A stretch of DNA of 7,088 nt from CAMEGH01 sp964513905 (GCA_964513905.1 CAZENS010000025.1:1-7088), one strand, 5' to 3'; positions 1 to 5,771 are shown, counted from the stretch's first letter. Program-made: numbers and translations. Notes: a model not told the origin generated them from the sequence alone.

Positions 1-13
1 AGCACAATCATCT

Positions 14-41
14 TTGATATTGAGCGATTATTCTGTATTAT
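14..41 (+). promoter_or_regulatory. Putative sigma70-type promoter of the LCP gene
   Basis: A -35-like TTGATA (14-19) and a -10-like TATTAT (36-41) are separated by 16 bp. A start site about 7 nt after the -10 box would fall near 48, leaving a leader of only about 7 nt before the ATG at 55. No convincing Shine-Dalgarno sequence precedes the ATG; there is only AGG at 42-44. The upstream neighbour lies outside the window, so read-through from it cannot be excluded. Confidence 0.45.
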
Positions 42-54
42 AGGTTGAGTAGTT

Positions 55-1659
55 ATGAAAAAAGGATCTTCTTCAATTGATGGCTTTGCGCCACGTCGAC
101 GTATTAAAAAAAGTGAAGGCTTACATCGCCCCAGCGGTGCAGGTACTATCGCAAAAACAAATATGGGTGAGCTTCACGGCAGGGATATTCAGCAGCCAAA
201 CCATGAGAGGCCAAGAGTTGGTGTTAGCCGAGGCGAGATTGATGAATCGCTGAAGGGTATTGATGCGCCCGATGAAGATAAAAAAGGCCGAACTCGTAAA
301 ACTCCAGAACAGCGAGCACGTCGAAAAAAGCGAATTAAGCGAATAATAACATTACTATTTGTAATTATATTGCTAATTGGCGGATTTGTGGGCGTGAGGG
401 CGCTTATTGCTGGTGGCAAGATGTTTAAGGGCAATTTCTTTGATTTTGCGCAAAAGGCTCCGTTGCAGCAAGATGAAAATGGGCGATCAAATGTAGTTCT
501 GTTCGGAACATCTGAAGATAGTGATGGTGGGAATCACCCTGGCGGTAACTTATCTGATTCGATAATGGTCGTTAGCATTAATCAAGAGGCGAAAAACGCC
601 TATATGATCAGCATTCCACGGGACTTATGGGTGCGATACGATGAAGCCTGTTCGGTAGGGTACGAGGGCAAGGTGAACGCTGCGTATTTGTGCGCAAGTA
701 ACGACGGGCAGGATGAGCAGGGCGGCGCTAACGCAATGCGTCAGAAGATTGGCGAAGTGCTCGGTCTAGATATTCAGTACTATGCGCACTTAAATAACAA
801 GGTATTGGTTGATGCAGTGGATGCACTGGGTGGTATAGAAGTTAAAATAGAGAGCGATGATCCGCGAGGAATTTATGACCCTAATTTTGATTGGCAGTGT
901 AATCATCAATGTAACATGGTGAATTACAAGAACGGGCAGGTAGCTCAGCTAGACGGAGCACACGCGTTGGCGTTAGCTAGGGCGCGTAATGCTCAGGGCG
1001 GCTACGGGTTGTCTGGCGGTAACTTTGATAGGGAGAGAAATCAGCAGAAGATTATTCGGGCGATTCAAGCAAAGGCGATTAGCGCTGGAACACTAATGAA
1101 TTTTGGAAAAGTTACAGGTTTAATTGATGCGCTTGGCAATAATCTACGCACCAACTTTGAAGTAAAAGAAATTCGAACGGTTGCTAGTTTGGCGCAAGAA
1201 ATTACCGGTGAAAAGTTGCAGTCAATCCAGCTTGAGAAAGAAGGTGAGGGTGTTGTAACGACGGGAGACTATGGAGGACAGAGTATTGTGCAACCCGTGA
1301 ATGGACTATACGACTATTCGGGAATACGATCTTATGTTATGAAAAAGATGACAAATAACCCGGTCTCTAGAGAATCGGCACAAGTTGATATATACAATGC
1401 GTCTGGTATTGCTGGAAAAGCAAAAACAGAGTCGGATCGGCTTGAAAAGAGAGGCTTTACTGTTGGAACGTTGGGTAATGCTCCGGCAGGAGAGTATGGC
1501 AAAGCAAAAATATATCAAATTGGCGATGGAAATCCTGCAACAAAGGAAAAGCTAAAAGAAATATATGGTGTTCAAGTTTCTACCGAAGAGCCGCCAGTGT
1601 ATGTGACTGAAAAAACTAGATTTGTCATCATTGTTGGTTCTAAAAAACCAACACAATAG
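55..1659 (+). CDS. LCP (LytR-CpsA-Psr) family cell-envelope protein with C-terminal LytR_C domain
   Basis: LCP enzymes sit in the cytoplasmic membrane with an outward catalytic domain. They transfer polyprenyl-phosphate-linked glycopolymers such as teichoic acids or capsule onto peptidoglycan. The 534-residue protein has a long, basic, probably disordered cytoplasmic N-terminus (1-97, ending in a cluster of Arg and Lys) and one membrane helix (about 98-118). The LCP domain spans roughly 145-340 and shows the family motifs VVLFGTS (147-153), SDSIMV (167-172), SIPRD (186-190), KVNAAY (206-211), ALALARAR (304-311) and FDRERNQQK (324-332); the arginines and aspartates of these motifs normally bind pyrophosphate and metal. 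A LytR_C domain follows at about 443-530, starting VDIYNASG. Four cysteines (199, 213, 282, 286) lie in the outward domain and may form disulfides. The ATG at 55 is just behind a promoter-like element. The acceptor polymer cannot be told from sequence. Confidence 0.93.
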   Translation: MKKGSSSIDGFAPRRRIKKSEGLHRPSGAGTIAKTNMGELHGRDIQQPNHERPRVGVSRGEIDESLKGIDAPDEDKKGRTRKTPEQRARRKKRIKRIITLLFVIILLIGGFVGVRALIAGGKMFKGNFFDFAQKAPLQQDENGRSNVVLFGTSEDSDGGNHPGGNLSDSIMVVSINQEAKNAYMISIPRDLWVRYDEACSVGYEGKVNAAYLCASNDGQDEQGGANAMRQKIGEVLGLDIQYYAHLNNKVLVDAVDALGGIEVKIESDDPRGIYDPNFDWQCNHQCNMVNYKNGQVAQLDGAHALALARARNAQGGYGLSGGNFDRERNQQKIIRAIQAKAISAGTLMNFGKVTGLIDALGNNLRTNFEVKEIRTVASLAQEITGEKLQSIQLEKEGEGVVTTGDYGGQSIVQPVNGLYDYSGIRSYVMKKMTNNPVSRESAQVDIYNASGIAGKAKTESDRLEKRGFTVGTLGNAPAGEYGKAKIYQIGDGNPATKEKLKEIYGVQVSTEEPPVYVTEKTRFVIIVGSKKPTQ

Positions 1660-1661
1660 TA

Positions 1662-1670
1662 TGATACAAT
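1662..1670 (+). promoter_or_regulatory. Putative extended -10 box before the polytopic membrane protein gene
   Basis: TG-A-TACAAT matches the extended -10 form TGnTAnnnT. No -35 hexamer is visible at the usual distance, where the sequence is a run of A. A start near 1677 would leave about 5 nt of leader. AGGGG (1671-1675) is a possible ribosome binding site for transcripts reading through from the LCP gene, whose stop is at 1659. Either mode, or both, is possible. Confidence 0.35.
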
Positions 1671-1681
1671 AGGGGTAGTTT

Positions 1682-2470
1682 ATGGAGTTTTTACGAATCT
1701 CTCAGAAGAAGAATATTCTCAGTGAATCATTATATGTTTTACTAAATATTGCGTTAGTTATTGCGCTGTTTCTACTAATAAATGTAAGCGGACACGTGTG
1801 GCTTGCAATGTTGTTGGTACTACTTAGTAAGTGGCGAGTTCTTGCGGTTCGTGTAAGATATTGGCGAGCAAATATCTTAGCAAATCTAGTGGATATTGTG
1901 GTAGGTTTTGGGCTTGTGGGGCTAATGTACTTAGCGAGTTCTGCCGAGTCATCGTTAGTATTGTGGCTACAGGCGGCAATCGCAGTATTTTATGCTTTAT
2001 GGCTAACGGTCATTAAGCCGTTGTCTGGAAAGCGCGCTATGCTTTTACAAGCATTAATTGGGCTCATTGTAGGTGTGTGGGCAGTGATGGCGCTGTCGTA
2101 TGTAATTCCATTGCCAGCTGTTGTTGTGTTGCTGTTTATTGTTGGCTATGGCTCTGCTCGACATGCGCTGACTGTTCATGAGGAGGAACAATTATCATTC
2201 TTGAGTCTAGTATTTGGCCTGCTTGTGGCTGAGATTTCATGGGTAATGTATCACTGGAATATCGGGTACGGTCTCACTGTATTTGGAGATCTAATGATTC
2301 CCCAGGCGGTAATTTTTATAGCACTCGGTGCATTTACGATCGAGCGCATGTATGTTGCGATTCGCAAGGGCTCTGTAGGATTTGAACAATTTGTACCAGT
2401 TATATTTACGTGCGCAGTAGTTGCTGTACTTTTAGTGTTATTTAGCTCTGTTGGTGTAGGGATTGTTTAG
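1682..2470 (+). CDS. Polytopic membrane protein of unknown function (about 8 helices)
   Basis: I do not recognise a family for this 262-residue protein. Apart from a short polar N-terminus (1-14) it is almost entirely hydrophobic. Plausible membrane segments lie near residues 15-37, 38-50, 66-86, 90-112, 118-138, 140-157, 170-192, 202-222 and 238-260; some would pair or be short, giving seven to nine helices. The loops 50-65 and 112-118 carry Arg and Lys and are probably cytoplasmic. No ATP-binding, catalytic or transporter signature is evident. It starts 22 bp after the LCP gene on the same strand and precedes the HtrA-type protease, so an envelope role (for instance in lipid-carrier or polymer handling) is conceivable but rests only on position. 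The ATG at 1682 follows AGGGG by 6 nt. Confidence 0.85.
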   Translation: MEFLRISQKKNILSESLYVLLNIALVIALFLLINVSGHVWLAMLLVLLSKWRVLAVRVRYWRANILANLVDIVVGFGLVGLMYLASSAESSLVLWLQAAIAVFYALWLTVIKPLSGKRAMLLQALIGLIVGVWAVMALSYVIPLPAVVVLLFIVGYGSARHALTVHEEEQLSFLSLVFGLLVAEISWVMYHWNIGYGLTVFGDLMIPQAVIFIALGAFTIERMYVAIRKGSVGFEQFVPVIFTCAVVAVLLVLFSSVGVGIV

Positions 2471-2499
2471 TATTTCAGCTGTTATTCAGTTTTTTTGAT

Positions 2500-2520
2500 T
2501 ATAGTGGTGACAAAAGGGGA
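2500..2520 (+). promoter_or_regulatory. Putative -10 box and Shine-Dalgarno-like site of the protease gene
   Basis: TATAGT (2500-2505) resembles a -10 box and has TG a few bases upstream, but no good -35. About 10 nt on, the purine run AAAAGGGGA (2512-2520) lies 6 nt before the GTG start at 2527 and supports that non-ATG start. The preceding intergenic stretch holds only a weak 4-5 bp stem followed by seven T (2490-2496 region), too poor to call a terminator with confidence. Confidence 0.35.
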
Positions 2521-2526
2521 AGTATC

Positions 2527-3738
2527 GTGAAAAAAAGTACAAAAAAATTAATTATCTTAATTATTGTAGTGCTCTGTGTGGGTGCGTTTGGTGGTGGACT
2601 TGGTGTTTGGTTGGCTTCTACTAGTCGAAAAGATGATTCGACAGTGGCATCGAGAGGTGAGAGCGGATCGGACGGAAATAATATACAACTAGAATCAGAG
2701 AAGAGTATTGCGCAAGTTGCTCAAAAAATATCTCCGAGCGTAGTTTCTATTACGACACAATCGGAAGGAAGAATGACGCTTTCGCAGGGGGCTGGTACGG
2801 GCATTATTGTGAGCAAGGATGGATATATTATTACCAATAAGCATGTCGTAAATGGCGCACAAAAGGCGACTGTTTCATTGCACGACGGTAATATATACGA
2901 GGATGTCCAAATCGTTGGCAGTGATCCGCTAAATGACATTGCGTTTCTTAAGATAAGTAATGTATCAAATCTCAAGCCAGCAGACATAGGGGAGTCGAGT
3001 ACGTTGAGGATTGGTCAGACCGTTGTGGCAATTGGCAATTCGTTAGGCGAATATCAAAATACGGTCACAAGCGGCATTGTTTCTGGCCTTGGTCGTCCTG
3101 TATCAGCTCAGTCGGAGAACGGTCGAGAGGTGGAGTCGCTAACCGATCTTGTGCAAACAGATGCAGCGATTAATCCGGGGAATTCGGGCGGCCCATTGGT
3201 GAATTTGGCAGGCCAGGTGGTCGGAATAAATACCGCAGTGGCTAGTAACGCTCAGGGGATTGGATTTTCAATCCCAATAAATGCAGTAAAGGGAATTTTG
3301 GCAGGTGTACTTGAAAATGGCAAGGTTGAGCGTGCGTACATTGGAGTGCGGTATATTGATATCACGCCTGCTTTTGCAAAAGCTCGCAAACTAGAAGTAA
3401 AGAGTGGAGCTCTGGTGGCGTCTGGGCAGGATGGCGCGGGGGCGATTGAAAAAGGCGGTCCAGCCGATAAAGCCGGCATAAAAGAAGGAGATATTATTAC
3501 AAAAATCGGTGATCTTACGATTGGAGAAAATGGTGGCATGAGCAGCTTGGTTGGAGAGTACAAGCCGGGTGCTGAAATCAAGGTGACATTCCTTCGAGAA
3601 GGCAAAGAGCAGACTGTGACCGTGAAGTTATCAGCCTATCAAGATTCGGCAACAGCTGATCGGGCGGCGTCAGATATTGCACCTTCTGCCGAACCGGAGA
3701 CACGAGCACCCACACTACGAGACCTTTTTGGGTTCTAA
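2527..3738 (+). CDS. htrA: HtrA/DegP-family membrane-anchored serine protease with one PDZ domain
   Basis: This 403-residue trypsin-fold protease of the HtrA/DegS/DegP type should act on misfolded or exported proteins at the outer face of the membrane. The N-terminus is a basic stretch followed by one hydrophobic anchor (about 8-30), then a polar linker (31-58). The protease domain (about 60-260) shows the full catalytic triad in its motifs: His106 in TNKHVV, Asp137 in NDIAFLK and Ser220 in GNSGGP. A single PDZ domain follows (about 268-368, with GPADKAGIKEGDII at 311-324). The protein ends in an Ala/Pro/Glu-rich linker and a hydrophobic LFGF terminus. The GTG start is chosen because it puts Met-Lys-Lys directly before the anchor and has a purine-rich site upstream. 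It converges with prmC across a gap of only 16 bp with no clear terminator. The family call is firm; the substrate is unknown. Confidence 0.95.
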   Translation: MKKSTKKLIILIIVVLCVGAFGGGLGVWLASTSRKDDSTVASRGESGSDGNNIQLESEKSIAQVAQKISPSVVSITTQSEGRMTLSQGAGTGIIVSKDGYIITNKHVVNGAQKATVSLHDGNIYEDVQIVGSDPLNDIAFLKISNVSNLKPADIGESSTLRIGQTVVAIGNSLGEYQNTVTSGIVSGLGRPVSAQSENGREVESLTDLVQTDAAINPGNSGGPLVNLAGQVVGINTAVASNAQGIGFSIPINAVKGILAGVLENGKVERAYIGVRYIDITPAFAKARKLEVKSGALVASGQDGAGAIEKGGPADKAGIKEGDIITKIGDLTIGENGGMSSLVGEYKPGAEIKVTFLREGKEQTVTVKLSAYQDSATADRAASDIAPSAEPETRAPTLRDLFGF

Positions 3739-3754
3739 CGGCCACAAACTGCTG

Positions 3755-4570
3755 TTAAGATTTTTGAAAAGCGATACAGTAACCCTTTGTTTGTATGTAG
3801 CCTAGGCCAGATATCTTTGCTTCTTTAATGATATCATCGTGCTGAGAGGGGTCGGCTTCTAGCAAGAGAAGGCCAGCGTCGGTGAGCCAACGCTTAGCTT
3901 GAGGTAGGAGTCTGAATATGAGTGATAACCCCTGCTTATCGGCAAATAATGCCTCATGCGGTTCGTACTTTAATTCGGGAGACAGGTCGCTCCATGACCG
4001 GTCTACGTAAGGAAGATTCGCAAGTATGTAATCAAGCGGCCCAGCGTGGGTGTCTAGTAGCGACATTTTTCTGAAGTGGATGTCGGCATTGTGTGCTTTT
4101 GCGTTGAACTGTGCAATAGATAGCGCCTTGGGGCTAATATCGGAGGCAATTACAGATAGATGCGGCCGTTCTAGCTTTGCCGTTATAGCCAATGCGCCAG
4201 ATCCTGTACCAACATCAACAAGAGTTTTATGTGTAATTTCGCTTGAGCTGGCTGCAAGCAGTGTATCGATTATGTCCTCAGATTCGGGGCGAGGAATAAG
4301 GGTAGCAGGGGAAACCTTGAACGGTCTTCCGTAAAATTCCTTATGGCCAGTAATGTAGGCAACAGGAACTCGGTCTAGTCGCAGTTCAAGTCGCGCGTTG
4401 GCAATGTCTTTTCTGCGAGGGTCGATTGTATCGTTAAGATGTGCGTGAAGATAAGTCTTTGGTTTGCGAATTGTATGCGCAAGAATAATTTCTGCGTCAA
4501 GCCTGCTGGTTGGTATTCCGGCATCTTTTAGTTGCTTGGTCGCCTCTTGTAGCCATTCAGAAATTGTCAT
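3755..4570 (-). CDS. prmC: PrmC (HemK): release factor glutamine N5-methyltransferase
   Basis: PrmC uses S-adenosylmethionine to methylate the glutamine of the GGQ motif of class-1 release factors; its RF1 substrate is encoded at 5772-6842. With the ATG at 4570 the protein has 271 residues, normal for the family. The N-terminal substrate-binding helical domain covers about 1-85 and includes PVAYITGHKEFYG (69-81). It is followed by IPRPESE (92-98), the SAM-binding motif DVGTGSG (119-125), SDIS with its acidic residue (143-146), and the active-site tetrapeptide NLPY (185-188) in place of the usual NPPY. An upstream in-frame ATG at 4666 would add 32 Tyr/Phe/Ile-rich residues and overlap the divergent gene; I reject it because MTISEWLQEA is a typical PrmC start and a promoter-like element sits directly before it. 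Confidence 0.95.
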   Translation of the reverse strand: MTISEWLQEATKQLKDAGIPTSRLDAEIILAHTIRKPKTYLHAHLNDTIDPRRKDIANARLELRLDRVPVAYITGHKEFYGRPFKVSPATLIPRPESEDIIDTLLAASSSEITHKTLVDVGTGSGALAITAKLERPHLSVIASDISPKALSIAQFNAKAHNADIHFRKMSLLDTHAGPLDYILANLPYVDRSWSDLSPELKYEPHEALFADKQGLSLIFRLLPQAKRWLTDAGLLLLEADPSQHDDIIKEAKISGLGYIQTKGYCIAFQKS

Positions 4571-4577
4571 ACTGTGT

Positions 4578-4606
4578 AGTATGGCAGGTATTGACTTTTT
4601 ATGCAA
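4578..4606 (-). promoter_or_regulatory. Putative prmC promoter, predicted leaderless
   Basis: Read on the - strand, TTGCAT (4606-4601) is followed after 17 bp by CATACT (4583-4578), which is preceded by TG-C, an extended -10 arrangement. Seven nt then separate the -10 box from the ATG at 4570. A start site about 7 nt past the box would coincide with the ATG, so the message would have no leader and no Shine-Dalgarno site. The -35 matches consensus only in TTG. Confidence 0.5.
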
Positions 4607-4619
4607 TATAATGTATAAA
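4591..4619 (+). promoter_or_regulatory. Putative promoter of the 200-residue hypothetical gene
   Basis: TTGACT (4591-4596) and TATAAA (4614-4619) are exactly 17 bp apart, a good sigma70-type pair. The predicted start near 4626 leaves a leader of about 28 nt that is nearly all A and T and has no Shine-Dalgarno motif. The element shares its bases with the oppositely directed prmC promoter, so the two polymerases would compete for the same DNA. Confidence 0.55.
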
Positions 4620-4653
4620 TAAAAGTATTGTAAATCAATAAAATAAAAAAAAT

Positions 4654-5256
4654 ATGAGCTACGCAAAAAATAAACTAAATCTTTTTAAGGATCAAGCTGA
4701 AAGCGAAAAACCCAGTGGCTGGGAGGCGCTTCAAGCGGGAGAAGATTTCAAGTTGTTAGTAGATGATGAGATTATGCGCAACTTTGCGGATGTTTTTACA
4801 GATAGACATAAGCTCATCGGAGAAGAAGAAGTGAGCGTAGCTATGTTGCATAAGAAGATCGATTTCGACGATGGTTCACGGTTGCGAGTTGATATTAATT
4901 CTAAATATATGCCAGAATCTAGCAAGACAGTTCAAAGAATCACCTTGATTGAAATTGATAATGAGAGTAGGCGTCGACGTATGCAGAGCTACGTGTGTGA
5001 GGATGGCGGTGTTACGTATAGGCACGATACGGACGACATAAGTGAAGAAATTCAACGAGAAGTGGCCATACTTAAAGATGATAGTGAGCTGGGCATATCC
5101 GCTAGAGCGCTAACAGCAAAGTATGCAAAAAACGAGCAGGAGAACAGAGAATTCGAGCGTGAAATGGGTGTAAATCATCAGCCTATTGGTGAAGACGAAG
5201 TTGAGAAGATACGGAAAATTATTCAAGACGCGACCGTACTAGATAAAAAAGCCTAG
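4654..5256 (+). CDS. Hypothetical charged cytoplasmic protein, 200 residues
   Basis: I do not recognise this protein. It is hydrophilic throughout, with no signal peptide, membrane helix or cysteine-rich motif (one Cys, at 115), and is rich in Asp, Glu, Lys and Arg. A central region (about 58-125) alternates polar and hydrophobic residues as beta strands would, for example SVAMLHKKIDF and QRITLIEID. It contains a basic patch RRRR at 106-109. The C-terminal part (about 128-195) looks helical and strongly charged. This layout would suit a small nucleic-acid or ribosome-associated protein or an adaptor, but that is a guess. It is divergent from prmC and lies between prmC and prfA, interrupting the usual prfA-prmC order. 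The start at 4654 is the first ATG after a good promoter; the leader has no Shine-Dalgarno motif. Coding looks real: one long frame, and the competing frames are short. Confidence 0.85.
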   Translation: MSYAKNKLNLFKDQAESEKPSGWEALQAGEDFKLLVDDEIMRNFADVFTDRHKLIGEEEVSVAMLHKKIDFDDGSRLRVDINSKYMPESSKTVQRITLIEIDNESRRRRMQSYVCEDGGVTYRHDTDDISEEIQREVAILKDDSELGISARALTAKYAKNEQENREFEREMGVNHQPIGEDEVEKIRKIIQDATVLDKKA

Positions 5257-5288
5257 CCTATACGCATTCGTACTTGGGGCGGTGTATA

Positions 5289-5317
5289 TTGCGCATATAT
5301 AGAATATATGCTATAAT
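5289..5317 (+). promoter_or_regulatory. Promoter of the 83-residue membrane protein gene
   Basis: TATAAT (5312-5317) is a perfect -10 hexamer preceded by TG-C (5309-5311), a full extended -10. TTGCGC (5289-5294), matching only the TTG of a -35, lies 17 bp upstream. A start near 5324 would give a leader of about 50 nt that carries the Shine-Dalgarno site at 5362. The 17-bp spacer is occupied by a perfect inverted repeat. Confidence 0.6.
5293..5311. repeat. Perfect inverted repeat in the promoter spacer (possible operator)
   Basis: GCATATAT (5293-5300), AGA, then ATATATGC (5304-5311) form an 8-bp perfect inverted repeat with a 3-nt centre, sitting between the -35 and -10 of the gene at 5376. 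The position would suit a repressor or activator that binds as a dimer. It shares CATATATAG with the long palindrome at 5709-5740. Low-complexity AT sequence near promoters can be palindromic by chance, so the operator role is inference. Confidence 0.4.
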
Positions 5318-5361
5318 ATTAAATTGGAAGTACCTTGTGTGAGCGGATAGAACTACCGAGT

Positions 5362-5366
5362 AGGAG
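5362..5366 (+). promoter_or_regulatory. Shine-Dalgarno site supporting a TTG start
   Basis: AGGAG lies 9 nt before TTG at 5376 and is the clearest ribosome binding site in the window. It decides the start: an in-frame TAG at 5361-5363 blocks any further upstream start, and the TTG puts Met-Lys-Lys directly ahead of the first membrane helix. Confidence 0.65.
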
Positions 5367-5375
5367 CTGAGTAGA

Positions 5376-5627
5376 TTGAAGAAGTTTGTTGAAGTAGTTT
5401 TTGGCTTATTTCTTTTAGCTGTATTCTCGCCGATTTTGCTGGTGCTGCTTTGGGATATTGTTCGCATTACATGGGCGAGCTTTCCCTGGTGGTTTCAGGT
5501 CGTGGCTATCTTTACTGGGGTGGCAATGATTGCCATCACTGTGCGCAAAGTAATCAAAAAAATAAAAGGAGGTGGTAGTAGCGGGCTTCCCGACATCCAC
5601 ATTCATAATCATTACCCGCCGCACTAA
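5376..5627 (+). CDS. Small membrane protein, two helices and a histidine-rich tail
   Basis: I do not recognise a family. The 83-residue product has Lys-Lys at its N-terminus, a first hydrophobic helix (about 5-27), a short turn with WASFPWW (33-39), a second helix (about 40-57) and a basic stretch VRKVIKKIK (56-64). By the positive-inside rule both ends face the cytoplasm and the Trp-rich turn faces out. A Gly-Ser linker (65-70) then leads to the tail DIHIHNHYPPH, with histidines at 75, 77, 79 and 83 that could bind metal. The TTG start is supported by AGGAG at 5362 and the gene has its own strong promoter, so this is very likely expressed. Size and topology recall holins, toxin-like small membrane proteins and regulators of membrane enzymes, but nothing specific ties it to any of them. 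It converges on prfA across a highly structured 144-bp gap. Confidence 0.75.
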   Translation: MKKFVEVVFGLFLLAVFSPILLVLLWDIVRITWASFPWWFQVVAIFTGVAMIAITVRKVIKKIKGGGSSGLPDIHIHNHYPPH

Positions 5628-5648
5628 AACACACCGGGTGCTTCCTTT

Positions 5649-5709
5649 ACCCCTTAGACTACATTGATTTCGTGTATCAGATATGTTGTTTAGGGGGTGC
5701 TTTTCTTTT
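5649..5709 (+). terminator. Probable intrinsic terminator after the small membrane protein gene
   Basis: ACCCCTTAGAC (5649-5659) pairs with GTTTAGGGGGT (5688-5698) over 11 positions, allowing two G-U pairs. Further pairing inside (ACAT 5661-5664 with 5683-5686; TGAT 5665-5668 with ATCA 5676-5679) makes a long stem-loop. It is followed by GC and the T-rich stretch TTTTCTTTT (5701-5709). The stem is longer and more broken than a typical terminator. GGGTG (5636-5640) can alternatively pair with TACCC (5648-5652), which would disrupt it. Confidence 0.5.
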
Positions 5710-5748
5710 ACGCCATATATAGGTTTCTATATATGGCGTAAGGGGAAA
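5701..5748. repeat. Long near-perfect palindrome/hairpin between convergent genes
   Basis: The arms 5709-5722 (beginning TACGCC) and 5727-5740 (ending GGCGTA) are perfectly complementary over 14 bp around a GTTT loop. In + strand RNA pairing continues outward to 5701 and 5748 with three G-U pairs, giving a 22-bp stem. Neither side is followed by a T-run in its direction of transcription, so it is not a standard intrinsic terminator. It may act as a transcription or decay barrier between convergent transcripts, a protein-binding palindrome or a dispersed repeat. It shares CATATATAG with the repeat at 5293-5311. Confidence 0.75.
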
Positions 5749-5771
5749 TTAATAAAAAGTGTAAAGTATTT

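Noticed and set aside
1..54. End of an upstream gene at the window start
   Set aside because: No frame in these 54 bp shows recognisable coding sequence; they are better explained as promoter DNA of the LCP gene.
1632..1653. Hairpin TGTTGGTT/AACCAACA at the end of the LCP gene as a terminator
   Set aside because: An 8-bp stem lies inside the coding region and is not followed by a T-run, so termination is unlikely.
3252..3605. 117-residue - strand open frame opposite the protease gene
   Set aside because: Antisense shadow of the protease and PDZ domains, proline/serine-rich, without ribosome binding site or promoter.
3739..3754. Terminator between the convergent protease and prmC genes
   Set aside because: The 16-bp gap has no stem with a T-run; transcripts probably overlap or end inside the opposite gene.
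4607..4612. Perfect TATAAT as the -10 of the 200-residue gene
   Set aside because: It lies only 10 bp after TTGACT, too close to pair with it; TATAAA at 4614 gives exact 17-bp spacing. It could still act without a -35.
4571..4666. Upstream in-frame ATG adding 32 residues to PrmC
   Set aside because: The added segment is Tyr/Phe/Ile-rich translation of AT-rich intergenic DNA, would overlap the divergent gene start, and lies across both predicted promoters. The start at 4570 gives a normal PrmC N-terminus.
5259..5288. Stem TATACGC/GTGTATA after the 200-residue gene as a terminator
   Set aside because: Seven weak pairs including one G-U, a 16-nt loop and no T-run; not enough to call.
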